DNA of 64,000 nt, from assembly GCA_963850095.1 (NCBI GenBank), contig CAWKJX010000014.1, forward strand, positions 1 to 64,000, written 5' to 3'. The position numbers and the translations under genes are program-made. This document shows, in pieces, positions 39,542-48,203 of this stretch. The notes beneath the pieces were generated by a model that was not told where the DNA came from, did not search any database, and was given only the letters and a program-made list of their open reading frames with translations. Source of the stretch: Bog-473 sp963850095 (GTDB lineage Bacteria > Actinomycetota > Acidimicrobiia > Acidimicrobiales > RAAP-2). Each line of letters starts with the position of its first letter. Positions within the stretch are counted from its first letter, which is position 1.

Positions 39542-41130
39542 CAAATATCGGGTCATCCGGGAATCGAGTGGGTACCTGGGTAAAGCTGTAGCCCGCCGCA
39601 GTGGAAGAAGATGGCCGTCTTGAAGTGCTCGCGGTTGCGGTATCCGTAGGCCATCTTCTTGATCGTTTGGATTTTCGAGTTCAGTCCCTCTGCAGCTGCA
39701 TTCGTAATCCTCGCGGCCGAGAAGTAGTTGAGCACGCCGTAGAGATGGCGCTTGATCATGTAGGCGACGTCGATCACCGGCTCGAGACGCGAGTGCGTGG
39801 CCCAGAAGAACCACTGCGTGTAGAACTTGGTCGCCCAGCCGAGGCGGTGGTAGTTCCACATGACGGCGAGGGACTCCTTGATGGCCCACGCCCGCGCCGT
39901 CTTGAGGTTGAGCGCCTTGAGGGCTTGGAACGGACCCTTGTGCTTGGCCGGCAGGTTGCGCTCCGCGTAGAGCCACATGTACTTGGTGCCGACCAGGGCG
40001 TCGATGCCCTCGGCGCGCAGCTCTCGGTTCTCGCGCTTTCTCACGGTGTCGACGGCTGCACCCATGTGCTTCATGATGTGGAATCGATCGAAGACGATCC
40101 GGTCGTGTGCGTCGTCGAAGTGCGACTCGACCGAGTTGATGTAGGCCGGCCACATGTCCATGGCCACGGCTCTGATCCCTTCACGCTCCTCTTGGCTGAA
40201 GGAGCAGAAGTAGGGATCGAGGCTGGCTTGGGTGCGGTCGTCGGCGATGTAGTCGACGGTGCCGCGCTCGATGTCATAGACGAGCGTGAGATAGGAGTGG
40301 CCCTTGCGTGCCGCCTTCTCGTCGACGCCGACGAGGGCGGGGACCTGGTGTTCTTTGGCGGCACGGCCCCGGGCGACGGCGCGGGTCATGATGCCCCAGC
40401 ACTCGTCCCAGCTCGTCTTCAAGATGTTGGACGCCCCCGAGACGTCGGTCTCTTTCAGCACGTCGATAGCGAAGCGCTCGAAGGCGGTGGTGAAGCGGCT
40501 CTTGGGCTCGGCCCAGGGCAGGTGCACCTGGCGCACACCGTGGGTGGGGCACTTGACCCTGGGGGGTCGCGCATGGAGCCAGGTGGGCAAACCTCCGGTG
40601 TCGAGGTGGCGCCAGGCCCGCTCCTCGGCGTGGTCATAGAGGGGGAGCTCGCTCTCGCACTCAGGGCAGGGCCAGAGCCGGGCCTCGTAGTGGGCGAGCG
40701 AGATGTCGATACGCCGCTTCTCGATGGACAGCTCGACATCGTCGACGAACCACGGATCGACAAGGCCGAGCACCTGGGCGTAGAACTCGATGTCGCGCAT
40801 GGCGGCCTCCTTCCCTTGGCGCTCCGAGCCCCGGGGCGACACTCCAGTGTCGCCCCGCCACGAGCCCTTTGCCACAGACGAGCCCGGTGTCGAGGGAAGG
40901 GCGGACGCCCGAGCGAGAACCGCAGCACAGCGGAGCTCCGCAGCAACAGCGGGCGAGACCGTGGCCACACCGACGCGTCGACGAGAAGAGAGAGGAAAGG
41001 AGAGCCGGTGGCTCTCCGCCGTGAGCGCCTCCCGTCACGGCGTGGATGCGAACATCACCTCTTCAAGTCTCGCGACCGACGACTCAACGGGTATTCCGAC
41101 CCACTCGAATTCCGGAAGGACCCAAATATC
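39542..41130 (-). mobile_element. ISL3-family insertion sequence
   Basis: About 1.59 kb bounded by imperfect inverted repeats: the left end, from 39542, reads caaatatcgggtcatccggg, and the right end, read inward from 41130, gives gatatttgggtccttccgga; both go on with aat..cgagtgggt. The single transposase gene is intact, so the element may still be active. Its right end abuts a truncated acyl-CoA ligase gene. Confidence 0.7.
39553..40800 (-). CDS. ISL3-family transposase
   Basis: Intact, 415 residues. ATG 40800 is chosen because GGAAGGAGG lies just upstream; the frame itself is open further to 40968. The N-terminal zinc ribbon is 'CPECESELPLYDHAEERAWR' with a second cysteine in 'VKCPTHGVRQVHLPWAEP'. 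The DDE domain shows 'VPALVGVDEKAARKGHSYLT', 'RAVAMDMWPAYINSVESHFD' 'DAHDRIVFDRFHIMKHM' and the terminal 'ITNAAAEGLNSKIQTIKKMA' 'YGYRNREHF'. These match the ISL3 family throughout. Confidence 0.92.
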   Translation of the reverse strand: MRDIEFYAQVLGLVDPWFVDDVELSIEKRRIDISLAHYEARLWPCPECESELPLYDHAEERAWRHLDTGGLPTWLHARPPRVKCPTHGVRQVHLPWAEPKSRFTTAFERFAIDVLKETDVSGASNILKTSWDECWGIMTRAVARGRAAKEHQVPALVGVDEKAARKGHSYLTLVYDIERGTVDYIADDRTQASLDPYFCSFSQEEREGIRAVAMDMWPAYINSVESHFDDAHDRIVFDRFHIMKHMGAAVDTVRKRENRELRAEGIDALVGTKYMWLYAERNLPAKHKGPFQALKALNLKTARAWAIKESLAVMWNYHRLGWATKFYTQWFFWATHSRLEPVIDVAYMIKRHLYGVLNYFSAARITNAAAEGLNSKIQTIKKMAYGYRNREHFKTAIFFHCGGLQLYPGTHSIPG

Positions 41131-41200
41131 TAGTGGGGTTCAAAGAGAGCAGTTCTGCGTCGATTAGGCGACGACCTACGGTCTCTTCTAGAGGGGTCCC

Positions 41201-41827
41201 GTGATCGCGACCGATTGGGAGGTCTCGGACTGGAGGACATGCGGGCAGCTTGTGAAGGGCTATCCTGGATATCGATTCCAAGTGGCGGATGATTTCGACA
41301 AGAAGGTTCCCATTTGCGAGGTCGGGGAACTGGTGATTTGGTTCAATACTTCCTGGGCGCTGAGCACCGGGTACTTAGGGCGTCCCGAGGAGTCCGCCCC
41401 GGCGTGGAGGAACGGCTGGTTCCACACTGGCGATGCTTTCAAGGTGGACCACACAGGCAACTATTTCTTCGTGGACCGGATCAAGGATTGTATTCGCAGA
41501 GGGAGTGAGAATATCTCGTCTGTTGAGATCCAGACCGAAGTTCTCGGGCGCCCGGACGTAGCCGGATGCGACGGCCCCAGCTGTTCGCATGGATATCGGC
41601 AAGGACGAGGTGAAGATCGTAGGAAGTTTCAATCCAACCACGTCGAGCCCGAGGAGCCTTCGGAGTTCTTGACCTTGCAAATCCCCGGTCAGATGCCTCC
41701 CCGCTTCATCGAGATCGGCCCGAGCGCGTTTGCCGAGAAGGTGCAACAGCACGTGCTTCGGGAGAACTACATCAATCCCGAGACTAGAGACAGGCTTGAG
41801 GCCCAAAGCGAGGAGGTAAGTCGTTGA
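41201..41827 (+). pseudogene. Acyl-CoA synthetase (CaiC-like), C-terminal part
   Basis: Begins in mid-protein right after the ISL3 right end: 'KKVPICEVGELVIWFNTSWA', 'LSTGYLGRPEESAPAWRNGW' 'FHTGDAFKVD', 'GNYFFVDRIKDCIRRGSENI' 'SSVEIQTEVLGRPDVA'. This is the C-terminal hinge and lid of an ANL ligase. Thereafter indels blur the sequence, but 'EFLTLQIPGQMPPRFIEIGP' and the end fit. The AMP-binding N-terminal domain is missing, so the ISL3 element probably removed it. Its stop overlaps the next gene's TTG, showing an old operon. Confidence 0.7.
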
Positions 41828-42564
41828 GCAGGGTGTGTGTGGTGACTGGAGCGGCCGCGGGATTGGGCAAAGCTACGGCCGAGCTCTTCTGCAGGGATGG
41901 AGAACGAGTCGTGGTGGTCGACCGTGACGCGGAGAAGGGCGAGCAGACCTCTTCCTCGCTCAGGGGTCAGGGATACGACGCCGGCTTCGTGTATGCGGAC
42001 GTGAGCAACGAGGAAGACGTGGCGGCGATGGCCGATGTGATAGAGGCCCGACATGGCAGAGTCGAGGTCGTCGTCAATAACGCCGGCATCGCCATGCGTG
42101 AGGGCAGCGTGGAGACGCTGACGCGCAAGCATTGGGACCTCACTATTGCGGTGAACCTGACGAGCGTCTACCTAGTATCGAAATACCTGCTGCCACTCAT
42201 GGGACCGGGATCAACCATCGTCAATGTGTCGACGGCTGGCTCACTGAGGGCGGTGCCTGGCACCGACGCTTATCTGGCAGCCAAGGGTGGCGTGATAGCG
42301 CTGACCAAGGCGATGGCCGTGTCTCTCGCCGACAGGGGAGTCCGGGTGAATGTCGTCTGCCCAGGCGTGATTCTGACCCACGAGGTGGCCAGTCGTCAGG
42401 ACGACCCGAGGGTGCAAAAGATGGCGTCGAGGGCGAGCGATCCTTTGGGCAGGGGCTATGCGCAACCCGAGGAGTTCGCTTCGGTTGTGCGGTTCTTGTG
42501 CAGTGAGGATGCCTCCTACGTGAACGGCGCCGTGATCCCTGTGGAAGGGGGTTCACTGGCATGA
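41824..42564 (+). CDS. Short-chain dehydrogenase/reductase
   Basis: Intact, 246 residues. TTG 41824 is supported by AGGAGGT 7 bp upstream. Cofactor loop 'VCVVTGAAAGLGKATAELFC', 'VVVVDRDAEKGE' with the acidic residue typical for NAD, 'VEVVVNNAGIAMREGSVETL', catalytic Ser in 'TIVNVSTAGSLRAV', Tyr-Lys in 'DAYLAAKGGVIALTKAMA', then 'VVCPGVILTHEV' and 'NGAVIPVEGGSLA'. Translationally coupled to the truncated acyl-CoA ligase in front. Likely oxidises a hydroxyacyl or alcohol intermediate. Confidence 0.9.
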   Translation: MSRVCVVTGAAAGLGKATAELFCRDGERVVVVDRDAEKGEQTSSSLRGQGYDAGFVYADVSNEEDVAAMADVIEARHGRVEVVVNNAGIAMREGSVETLTRKHWDLTIAVNLTSVYLVSKYLLPLMGPGSTIVNVSTAGSLRAVPGTDAYLAAKGGVIALTKAMAVSLADRGVRVNVVCPGVILTHEVASRQDDPRVQKMASRASDPLGRGYAQPEEFASVVRFLCSEDASYVNGAVIPVEGGSLA

Positions 42565-42761
42565 AATACGGATTGACTGCACGGCGGCATGCCAGCAGTC
42601 GGGTTACGTGCGGACTAGTCGACTGCGATTGCGCTAAGGGCTGCCCCTCGTGATCGGGCGTTCACAAGGATGGAGTGGGCTTCTCGATCCCCTCCGAAAT
42701 TGGCTCAGGTCCGGTGCTCGATCGAAACTCGAGCGTCTCGTGTCAAGAGTACTTTCAGTTG

Positions 42762-43564
42762 ACATGGGATTCAGTCTGATTGTGGGCAGCCACAGCTTGG
42801 CCGTATTCGACCTCGACCCACGTCGGATGGCCGCTTTCGCCGACTTGGGGTCGCGGATGCCGAGTTCAGGACCGGACGCCGGCACAGGCGCTGACGTTGT
42901 CCACATCGTGGTCTTCATCGACGAATAGGCGAGATTAGCGACTCTGGGTGTGGACGGATCGCAGGGATCTTGAGCTCGGCTTCCCAAGGAGATAGAGGGT
43001 GGTGCTTCACAGCACGATCGCTCCACGGACATGCAAGTACGTTTCCCACGAGGCTCTGGCGCTGGGTATTGACCTCTTGGACGCGGGTATGAAGGGTGTG
43101 GTCCAGTCCGCCGAAGTAAGGAGCCTGACCCTTCTCATAGGTGGGTCCCGGGAGTCCCTGGAGCGTTCAAGCCTGAGCTCTCCGCGCGAGCGGCGCACGT
43201 GATCCATCTCGGGGTTTCCGGCATGGGGATGGTCGGAATGATTCTGAACGGCCTGCTCGTCTCCAACTCCGAGGTGCTGCCTGAGCTGTTCGAACTGGGC
43301 AAGGTCGTTGGTATGGAGAAGGACTCATTGCTCGAGGTGATGGCGGCCGGCACTGTTCATAGCTGAGTGTCGGAGAACTCGAAGCAGCTCCGGGAATCGT
43401 CGAGTGCTCTGCCGACAGCCACTACGAACGGATGGTCCGAAAGGACTCGGGCATTGCCTCGACTTGGCCGGTGAGTACGGGGAGTCTGTACCCATCATCG
43501 AGGTCGTCATGAAGCGTCTTGTCGATATTGACCGTCTCGAGGTCCTAGACGGGATGGGTCATTA
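42762..43564 (+). pseudogene. 3-hydroxyisobutyrate dehydrogenase-like protein (frameshifted)
   Basis: Pieces: 'SHSLAVFDLDPRRMAAFADL' 'GSRMPSS' with 'GADVVHIVVFIDE' (NAD-binding domain, with the glycine loop damaged), then 'VVLHSTIAPRTCKYVSHEAL' 'ALGIDLLDAGMKGVVQSAEV', then 'VIHLGVSGMGMVGMILNGLL' 'VSNSEVLPELFELGKVVGME', and last 'KGLGHCLDLAGEYGESVPII' 'EVVMKRLVD'. Family features such as the DAxxSGG motif ('DAGMKGV') and G-x-x-K ('GMGMVGMILN', K lost) are altered. Four frames are used, so not functional. Confidence 0.7.
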
Positions 43565-43901
43565 GATGGCTGGCGAGGGAGCCTAGGGGAAGCCCGGCAC
43601 GCAGGGGAAATAGGCGGCGATACTCTGTTGGCAGGCAGCGGGAGCAGCCGCGCCGCGGGCGTACTCCAGATGACCGAGCGTGCCGCTGGCAATAAGGTCC
43701 TCTTGCGGAAGGGGTGTCGACCTTGCGACTTCCGTGCTCAAAGAGTCAGGTTGCGAGCCACCACCCTGCTCGCCGCGGGCGAGCTTGGGATTGAACTCTT
43801 GGCAGGGAGGCGGCCCGCGTGCGACTGGCGGTGCCGATTAGTACTCGATCAGCCAGGACCGAACGCTGCCCCGTTCTGTTGAGGTTCAGCGGCGATCAGA
43901 C
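43565..43901. other. No recognisable gene
   Basis: Short frames only; one forward frame of 84 codons (43628-43882) shows no known motif and no ribosome binding site. Confidence 0.4.
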
Positions 43902-44215
43902 TCATTCAGGCGGCGGCTGCCTGATCGTCCTATTCGGGTGTAACAACTGGGGGTATGACCGGGCGGCAAGGGTGGTGACCCAGTTTGGCCATGTCCTTGT
44001 GATCTCGTATCCGTCGACACGAGCGCTCTGCGTCAAGCATGCCGGCGGCGGCCCGCGCTTGTTCACCGCGAAATCATTCCACTTCGTGACTCGGCGCGTC
44101 GTCCGCTTCGCAGTCGAGATCATCGACTCAATGCGATTGGTGGTGGTCAGCGTGGCGGCAATGTCTCACCGTCGCCTAGCTGTTCTGCCCATGGACTTGT
44201 TGACGCGGAGAACCT
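43902..44215 (-). pseudogene. IS256-family transposase, C-terminal fragment (copy 2)
   Basis: The minus strand contains 'IESMISTAKRTTRRVTKWND' and, in other frames, the homologues of 'MLDVERSFRRVRGHKDMAKL'. It is homologous to 5944-6260 over about 310 bp. The IS481 fragment at 44285 follows after 70 bp. Confidence 0.6.
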
Positions 44216-44284
44216 CTAGATGAGGTGAGCCCCCCAAGGCAGGGTGGTGCTGTCTACACACCCACACAGCAAAGGAGGCTCACT

Positions 44285-44440
44285 GTGCACCGTAACGCCC
44301 CGCTCACCCCAGAAGGTCTACGCCGACTTTGCCGGCTGATCGAGGACAGGTGGACCGTGGCCTCTGCGGCCGAGTCCATGCGGATCTCCCGTCAGACGGC
44401 ACAAGTGGTGAAGGTGCTACCAAGAAGCCGGAAGTGCTGG
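44285..44440 (+). pseudogene. IS481-family transposase, N-terminal fragment (copy 2)
   Basis: GTG 44285 after aaaggagg gives 'HRNAPLTPEGLRRLCRLIED' 'RWTVASAAESMRISRQTAQ', the same helix-turn-helix start as at 8499. The frame shifts near 44402 and the similarity ends where the IS3 left end begins at 44445, which suggests that the IS3 element inserted into this IS481 copy. Confidence 0.7.
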
Positions 44441-44508
44441 GTTCTGGGCTTCCACCGGTCTGACGGACATCCACCATCAGGGGCACAGCCCCAGAAAGGA
44501 TGTCCAAA

Positions 44509-44874
44509 ATGGAGACCATGGAGAAGCGGAAGCAGCGTCCACGCCGCTCGTTCACTCCGGAGTTCAAAGCTGAGATCGTCGAGCTGTGCCGGCGCGGCGA
44601 TCGCAGCATCGGCCAGGTGGCCAGAGACTTCGATCTGACCGAGACCAACGTGCGCACCTGGGTGAAGCAAGCCGAGATCGACCAGGGCGAGCGCCCCGGC
44701 CTGACCAGCGCTGAGCGTGAAGAGCTCACCCGCTTGCGTCGGGAAAACCGGCGCCTCGAGATCGACAACGAGACGCTCAAAAGAGCAACGGCTTTTATGT
44801 CGAACCCGCGGTTATGCGCAGCCAGGCCCGGGCGAGAGGTGTCGTCGCTGGTCGGACGGGATGGGAGCCGTTGA
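44509..44874 (+). CDS. IS3-family orfA, interrupted at its 3' end by the RIT element
   Basis: ATG 44509 with aaagg upstream. 'KQRPRRSFTPEFKAEIVELC' and 'DRSIGQVARDFDLTETNVRT' 'WVKQAEID' form the helix-turn-helix; 'LTRLRRENRRLEIDNETLKR' 'ATAF' is the leucine zipper and the conserved tail. At codon TTT (44793-44795) the native sequence is replaced by RIT sequence, which adds 26 foreign residues before a stop. The native end 'FARETR' and stop are found at 48184-48207, so precise removal of the RIT element would restore the gene and its 4-bp overlap with orfB. Confidence 0.85.
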   Translation: METMEKRKQRPRRSFTPEFKAEIVELCRRGDRSIGQVARDFDLTETNVRTWVKQAEIDQGERPGLTSAEREELTRLRRENRRLEIDNETLKRATAFMSNPRLCAARPGREVSSLVGRDGSR

Positions 44875-44897
44875 TCAGGTCGGCATAATCACAGGTC
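44787..44897 (+). repeat. RIT element left terminal inverted repeat (111 bp)
   Basis: Matches the reverse complement of 48050-48160 with 8 mismatches in 111 positions; the outer 37 bp are identical. The first 9 bp (aacggcttt) are shared with the target. Confidence 0.92.
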
Positions 44898-44944
44898 TGG
44901 GTCGATGCTTCCTCCTTCGATTGTTCGGAGTGAGGAGGCATGTC

Positions 44945-46147
44945 ATGTCGAGACGTTGGTTGGCGACGGTGAGCGGTCCGCTTGCCCAATATGCGCCGGG
45001 ATTTGCCGAGGACCTGGTCGATTCTTGGCTACTCGAAGTCGGCGGCAAAGAAGCAGATGCAGCTGCTTGCCCACCTCGACTATTGGCTCGAGGTCGAGGG
45101 CCGCGATGTTGGAGAGTTGACGACGGACCTGGTCGAGCCTCTATTCGCGGCCCGGCGCGGCGAGGGACGGTCGAACTTGTTGACGACCAAGTCGTTGAAG
45201 CCGCTCCTTGGGTTCCTGCGTCGCGCCGGCATCCCCGAACCACCGACGGCAGCACCCACCGACCCCGTGGAGCTGATGGTCCATCGCTTCCGACGCTATC
45301 TGGTCTGCGAAAGAGGTCTCGTCGAAGGCACGGTCCACTTCTACGCGTATGTGGCCCGACTGTTTCTGTTGGAACACTCGGTGATCGAGGGAGCTGGCCT
45401 CGCCGACCTCGAAGCCCTCGATGTGATCGAGTTCACCGGGCGGGTGTGCGAAGGGAGGGGGCTGTCTTCGGCCCGTCAGGCAGTCTCGGCACTGCGTTCG
45501 CTCCTTCGCTGGCTGCAGATGGAGGGTTTGACGAATCGGGTGCTTGACCAGGCCGTGTTGTCGGTGGCGGGGTGGTCCCCGAACCTGCCGCGGGCGGTCG
45601 AGACGGGCCAGGTGGCCAGTCTGCTGCGGAGCTGCGACCGTCGCCGTGCGCTGGGACGCCGCGATTACGCCATCTTGGTGCTCCTCGTCCGCCTCGGACT
45701 GCGCGGCGGAGAAGTCGTCAGGCTCGAACTCGACGATGTCGATTGGCGCCTCGGTGAGATCCTCGTGCGCGGAAAGGGTCGCCGTGAGGACCGTCTCCCG
45801 CTTCCGAGCGACGTCGGGGAAGCGCTGGCCGGGTACATCAAGAGAGGCCGACCCCAGGGCGCCAGCCGCCGGGTGTTCCTCCGGCACCAGGCTCCCTTCG
45901 TCGGCTTTTCCGACACCGGAGCCATCCGCGGTGTGCTCGCGGGGCGTGTGATCGGGCCGCAATGGCCTACGTTTCTCCGCACCGCCTTCGCCACACGGCG
46001 GCGAGCGAGATGCTGCGGGCCGGCGCACCACTGTCGGAGATCGCCCAGGTCCTTCGCCATCGCAGCCCGGCGACGACCTCGTTTTATGCAAAGGTCGATC
46101 GGGCGCGGCTCGGTCATCTCGCCCGGCAGTGGCCAGGTGCAGCATGA
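44945..46147 (+). CDS. Tyrosine recombinase, RIT element gene A (frameshifted)
   Basis: ATG 44945 follows GAGGAGG. 'VSGPLAQYAPGFAEDLVDS' is followed, after a slip near 45025, by 'GYSKSAAKKQMQLLAHLDYW' and the SAM-like core-binding domain. Catalytic domain: first Arg in 'VRLGLRGGEVVRLELDDVDW', lysine strand 'GEILVRGKGRREDRLPL', then, after a second slip near 45945, 'MAYVSPHRLRHTAASEMLRA' (HxxR), 'AQVLRHRSPATTSFYAKVDR' (second His and the nucleophilic Tyr). About 400 residues when corrected. The stop overlaps the start of gene B (ATGA at 46144). Confidence 0.82.
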
Positions 46148-47072
46148 GCGAGCTTCGCAACTCCCTCAACGGCTACCTTGCGCTGCGCCACTCGCTCGGC
46201 TACAAGCTCGAACGGGCTGGTGAGCTGCTCACCGACTTCGTCGACTACATGGACCGCGCCGGAGAGCACACCGTGACGATCAGCCGGGCGCTCGACTGGG
46301 CGACGCTGTCCTCGGACGCCGGAGCGAGATGGAGGGCGCAGCGACTCGGCGTCGTGCGTGGCTTCACCCGCTACCTTTTGGCGTTCGACCCCGGCACCGA
46401 GGTTCCACCCATCGCCCTGCTTCCTTCGGGCAGATGCCGTCCGGCACCATTTCTCTACTCAGACGCCGACATTGCTGCGCTGATGACAGCAGCCAGAAGG
46501 GTCGGTCTGCCGTTGCGGTCCGCCACCCTCGAGGCGGTGATCGGACTGTTGGCGACGACGGGGATCAGGGTCGGAGAGTCCCTCCGCCTCGACTGTGGCG
46601 ACGTGGACCTCGAGCGTGGAGTGTTGAACGTGCGCAACTCGAAGCAGGGCAGATCACGCTTGGTCCCGCTGCATGCAAGCACGGTCGAGGCGCTCAGGGC
46701 ATACACGTCCCAACGGGTTGCCTCGCTCCCACATCCGACCTCGGTCAGCTTCTTCGTCTCGAGGAGAGGCACGCGCCTGGGCTCTGGGAACTTGCGGGAG
46801 GCGTTCAACGAGGCGCTTCGATTTGGCTGGTCTTCCGGCCCGCGTCCGACAACGTCGGTCCGCGGCTCGGCGACTTCCGACACACCTTCGCCGTGACGAC
46901 GCTGCTCGGCTGGTATCGCGACGGTGCCGACGTCATGGCGCAGCTGCCCTTGCTCTCGACGTTCATGGGCCATGTGAGCCCCGCCTCGACGTACTGGTAT
47001 CTCTCGGCGTCGCCAGAGCTACTGGCCGCGGCGGCAGCGCGTCTGGAGACAACGCTCGGGGCCTTGTCATGA
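46144..47072 (+). CDS. Tyrosine recombinase, RIT element gene B (frameshifted)
   Basis: ATG 46144. 'LRNSLNGYLALRHSLGYKLE' starts the core-binding domain, 'GLLATTGIRVGESLRLDCGD' 'VDLERGVLNVRNSKQGRSRL' holds the first Arg and the Lys. One slip between 46815 and 46860 leads to 'RLGDFRHTFAVTTLLGWYRD' and 'LSTFMGHVSPASTYWYLSAS' with the second His and the probable Tyr. In HxxR the histidine is replaced by glycine (L-G-D-F-R-H), although the closeness of the frameshift leaves some doubt. About 310 residues. Its stop overlaps the ATG of gene C. Confidence 0.82.
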
Positions 47073-48058
47073 CCGCGCTGGCTCCCACCCTCGAGGGCTT
47101 CTTCACGGAGCGGCTCATGGCGCAGCGGCGAGCGAGTCCTCACACCGTCGCCTCGTATCGCGACGCCTTCCGCCTCCTGCTCAAGTACGTCCAAGAGGCC
47201 ACGGGCACCCCGCCGGCACGCCTTTGCATCGAGAATCTCGACGCCCCGCTCATCGGGTCATTTCTCGACCACCTCGAGCACGAGCGGGGAGTATCCATCT
47301 CGACGCGCAACGCCAGGCTGGCGGCCATCCACTCGCTGTATCGCTTCGCGGCGCTCCGCCACCCCGAGCATGCCGCGGTCATTCAGCGTGTGCTGGCGAT
47401 TCCCTCCAAGCGGGCCGAACGTGCCATCGTCGCCTACCTGACTCGGCCCGAGATCGACGCCCTCCTCGCCGCGCCCGACCGCTCGACACCCATCGGTCGG
47501 CGGGACCGGGCGCTCCTGCTCGTGGCCGTCCAGACGGGCTTGCGGGTGTCGGAGCTTGCTGGTCTGCGACGTTCAGACCTCGTGCTCGGAGTGGGTGCCC
47601 ATGTGCGCTGCACCGGGAAGGGCCGCAAGGAGCGCTCCACCCCACTGCTGGCCAACACGGTGGCCGTGCTGCGCGATTGGCTGGACGAACGCATCGGCGC
47701 TCCCGACGATCCGGTCTTCCCTGGGCCGAGCGGCAAGCGGCTCAGCCGAGGTGCCATCGCATGTCTGGTCGCCCGCCATGCCCGCACCGCTGCTGAGAGC
47801 TGTCCGGCGATCTCCGCCAAACGAGTGGCACCCCACGTCCTTCGTCATAGCTGCGCCATGGAGCTTCTGCACTCTGGGGTCGACGTCGCCACGATCGCGC
47901 TGTGGCTCGGCCATGAGTCCATCCGGACGACCGACATCTACCAGCATGCCGATCTCAAGCTCAAGGAGAGGGCCCTCGCCCGGACCACACCTGCATCAGC
48001 TCCACGTGGCCGCTACCGCCCCTCCGACACGCTGCTCGCATTCTTGGAGGACCTGTGA
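47069..48058 (+). CDS. Tyrosine recombinase, RIT element gene C
   Basis: Intact, 329 residues, ATG 47069 overlapping gene B by 4 bp. Core-binding domain 'LEGFFTERLMAQRRASPHTV' 'ASYRDAFRLLLKYV' and 'ISTRNARLAAIHSLYRFAAL'. All catalytic residues are visible: Arg in 'VAVQTGLRVSELAGLRRSDL', Lys in 'CTGKGRKERSTPLL', HxxR in 'APHVLRHSCAMELLHSGVDV', His and Tyr in 'LWLGHESIRTTDIYQHADLK'. The last three codons lie inside the right inverted repeat. As the only undamaged gene of the trio it is the best candidate for remaining activity. Confidence 0.9.
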   Translation: MTALAPTLEGFFTERLMAQRRASPHTVASYRDAFRLLLKYVQEATGTPPARLCIENLDAPLIGSFLDHLEHERGVSISTRNARLAAIHSLYRFAALRHPEHAAVIQRVLAIPSKRAERAIVAYLTRPEIDALLAAPDRSTPIGRRDRALLLVAVQTGLRVSELAGLRRSDLVLGVGAHVRCTGKGRKERSTPLLANTVAVLRDWLDERIGAPDDPVFPGPSGKRLSRGAIACLVARHARTAAESCPAISAKRVAPHVLRHSCAMELLHSGVDVATIALWLGHESIRTTDIYQHADLKLKERALARTTPASAPRGRYRPSDTLLAFLEDL

Positions 48059-48160
48059 TTATGCCGATCGGCTCAGCGGCCCCCATCCCGCTCGACCAGC
48101 GACGACACCTCTCGCCCGGGCCCGGCTGCGCATAACCGCGGGTTCGACATAAAAGCCGTT
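48050..48160 (-). repeat. RIT element right terminal inverted repeat (111 bp)
   Basis: Inverted partner of 44787-44897. Its inner end overlaps the stop codon of recombinase C; its outer end continues into the palindrome 48152-48185. Confidence 0.92.
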
Positions 48161-48185
48161 ATGGCGAATTCGTCATAACGGCTTT
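48152..48185. repeat. 34-bp palindrome at the RIT/IS3 right junction
   Basis: aaagccgttatg (48152-48163) and cataacggcttt (48174-48185) are perfect inverted arms around gcgaattcgt, which is itself palindromic but for its outer pair. The outer 9 bp of the right arm belong to the shared target core. It could also fold as a hairpin in RNA just before orfB. Confidence 0.85.
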
Positions 48186-48203
48186 CTTCGCTCGGGAGAC
48201 CCG

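Larger units (their letters stand above)
44796..48176 (+). mobile_element. RIT (recombinase in trio) element
   Basis: A 3.4-kb unit with three consecutive tyrosine recombinase genes joined by ATGA overlaps, framed by 111-bp inverted repeats. The 9-bp sequence aacggcttt occurs at both junctions (44787-44795 and 48177-48185), and joining the flanks at this sequence regenerates a perfect IS3 orfA end. RIT elements are known as a class of tyrosine-recombinase-only mobile elements in which three different recombinases act together; their mechanism is poorly understood. Here recombinases A and B have frameshifts and C is intact. Confidence 0.88.

Noticed and set aside
39601..41133. A 510-codon forward frame
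   Set aside because: It runs antisense to the intact ISL3 transposase, which has a strong ribosome binding site and family motifs; the long frame is a by-product of GC-rich codon use.
45141..46169. A 342-codon minus-strand frame
   Set aside because: Shadow of recombinase A; no family motifs on the minus strand.
44796..48176. An integron integrase with gene cassettes
   Set aside because: Three tandem recombinases with terminal inverted repeats and no attC-like sites or cassettes fit a RIT element, not an integron.
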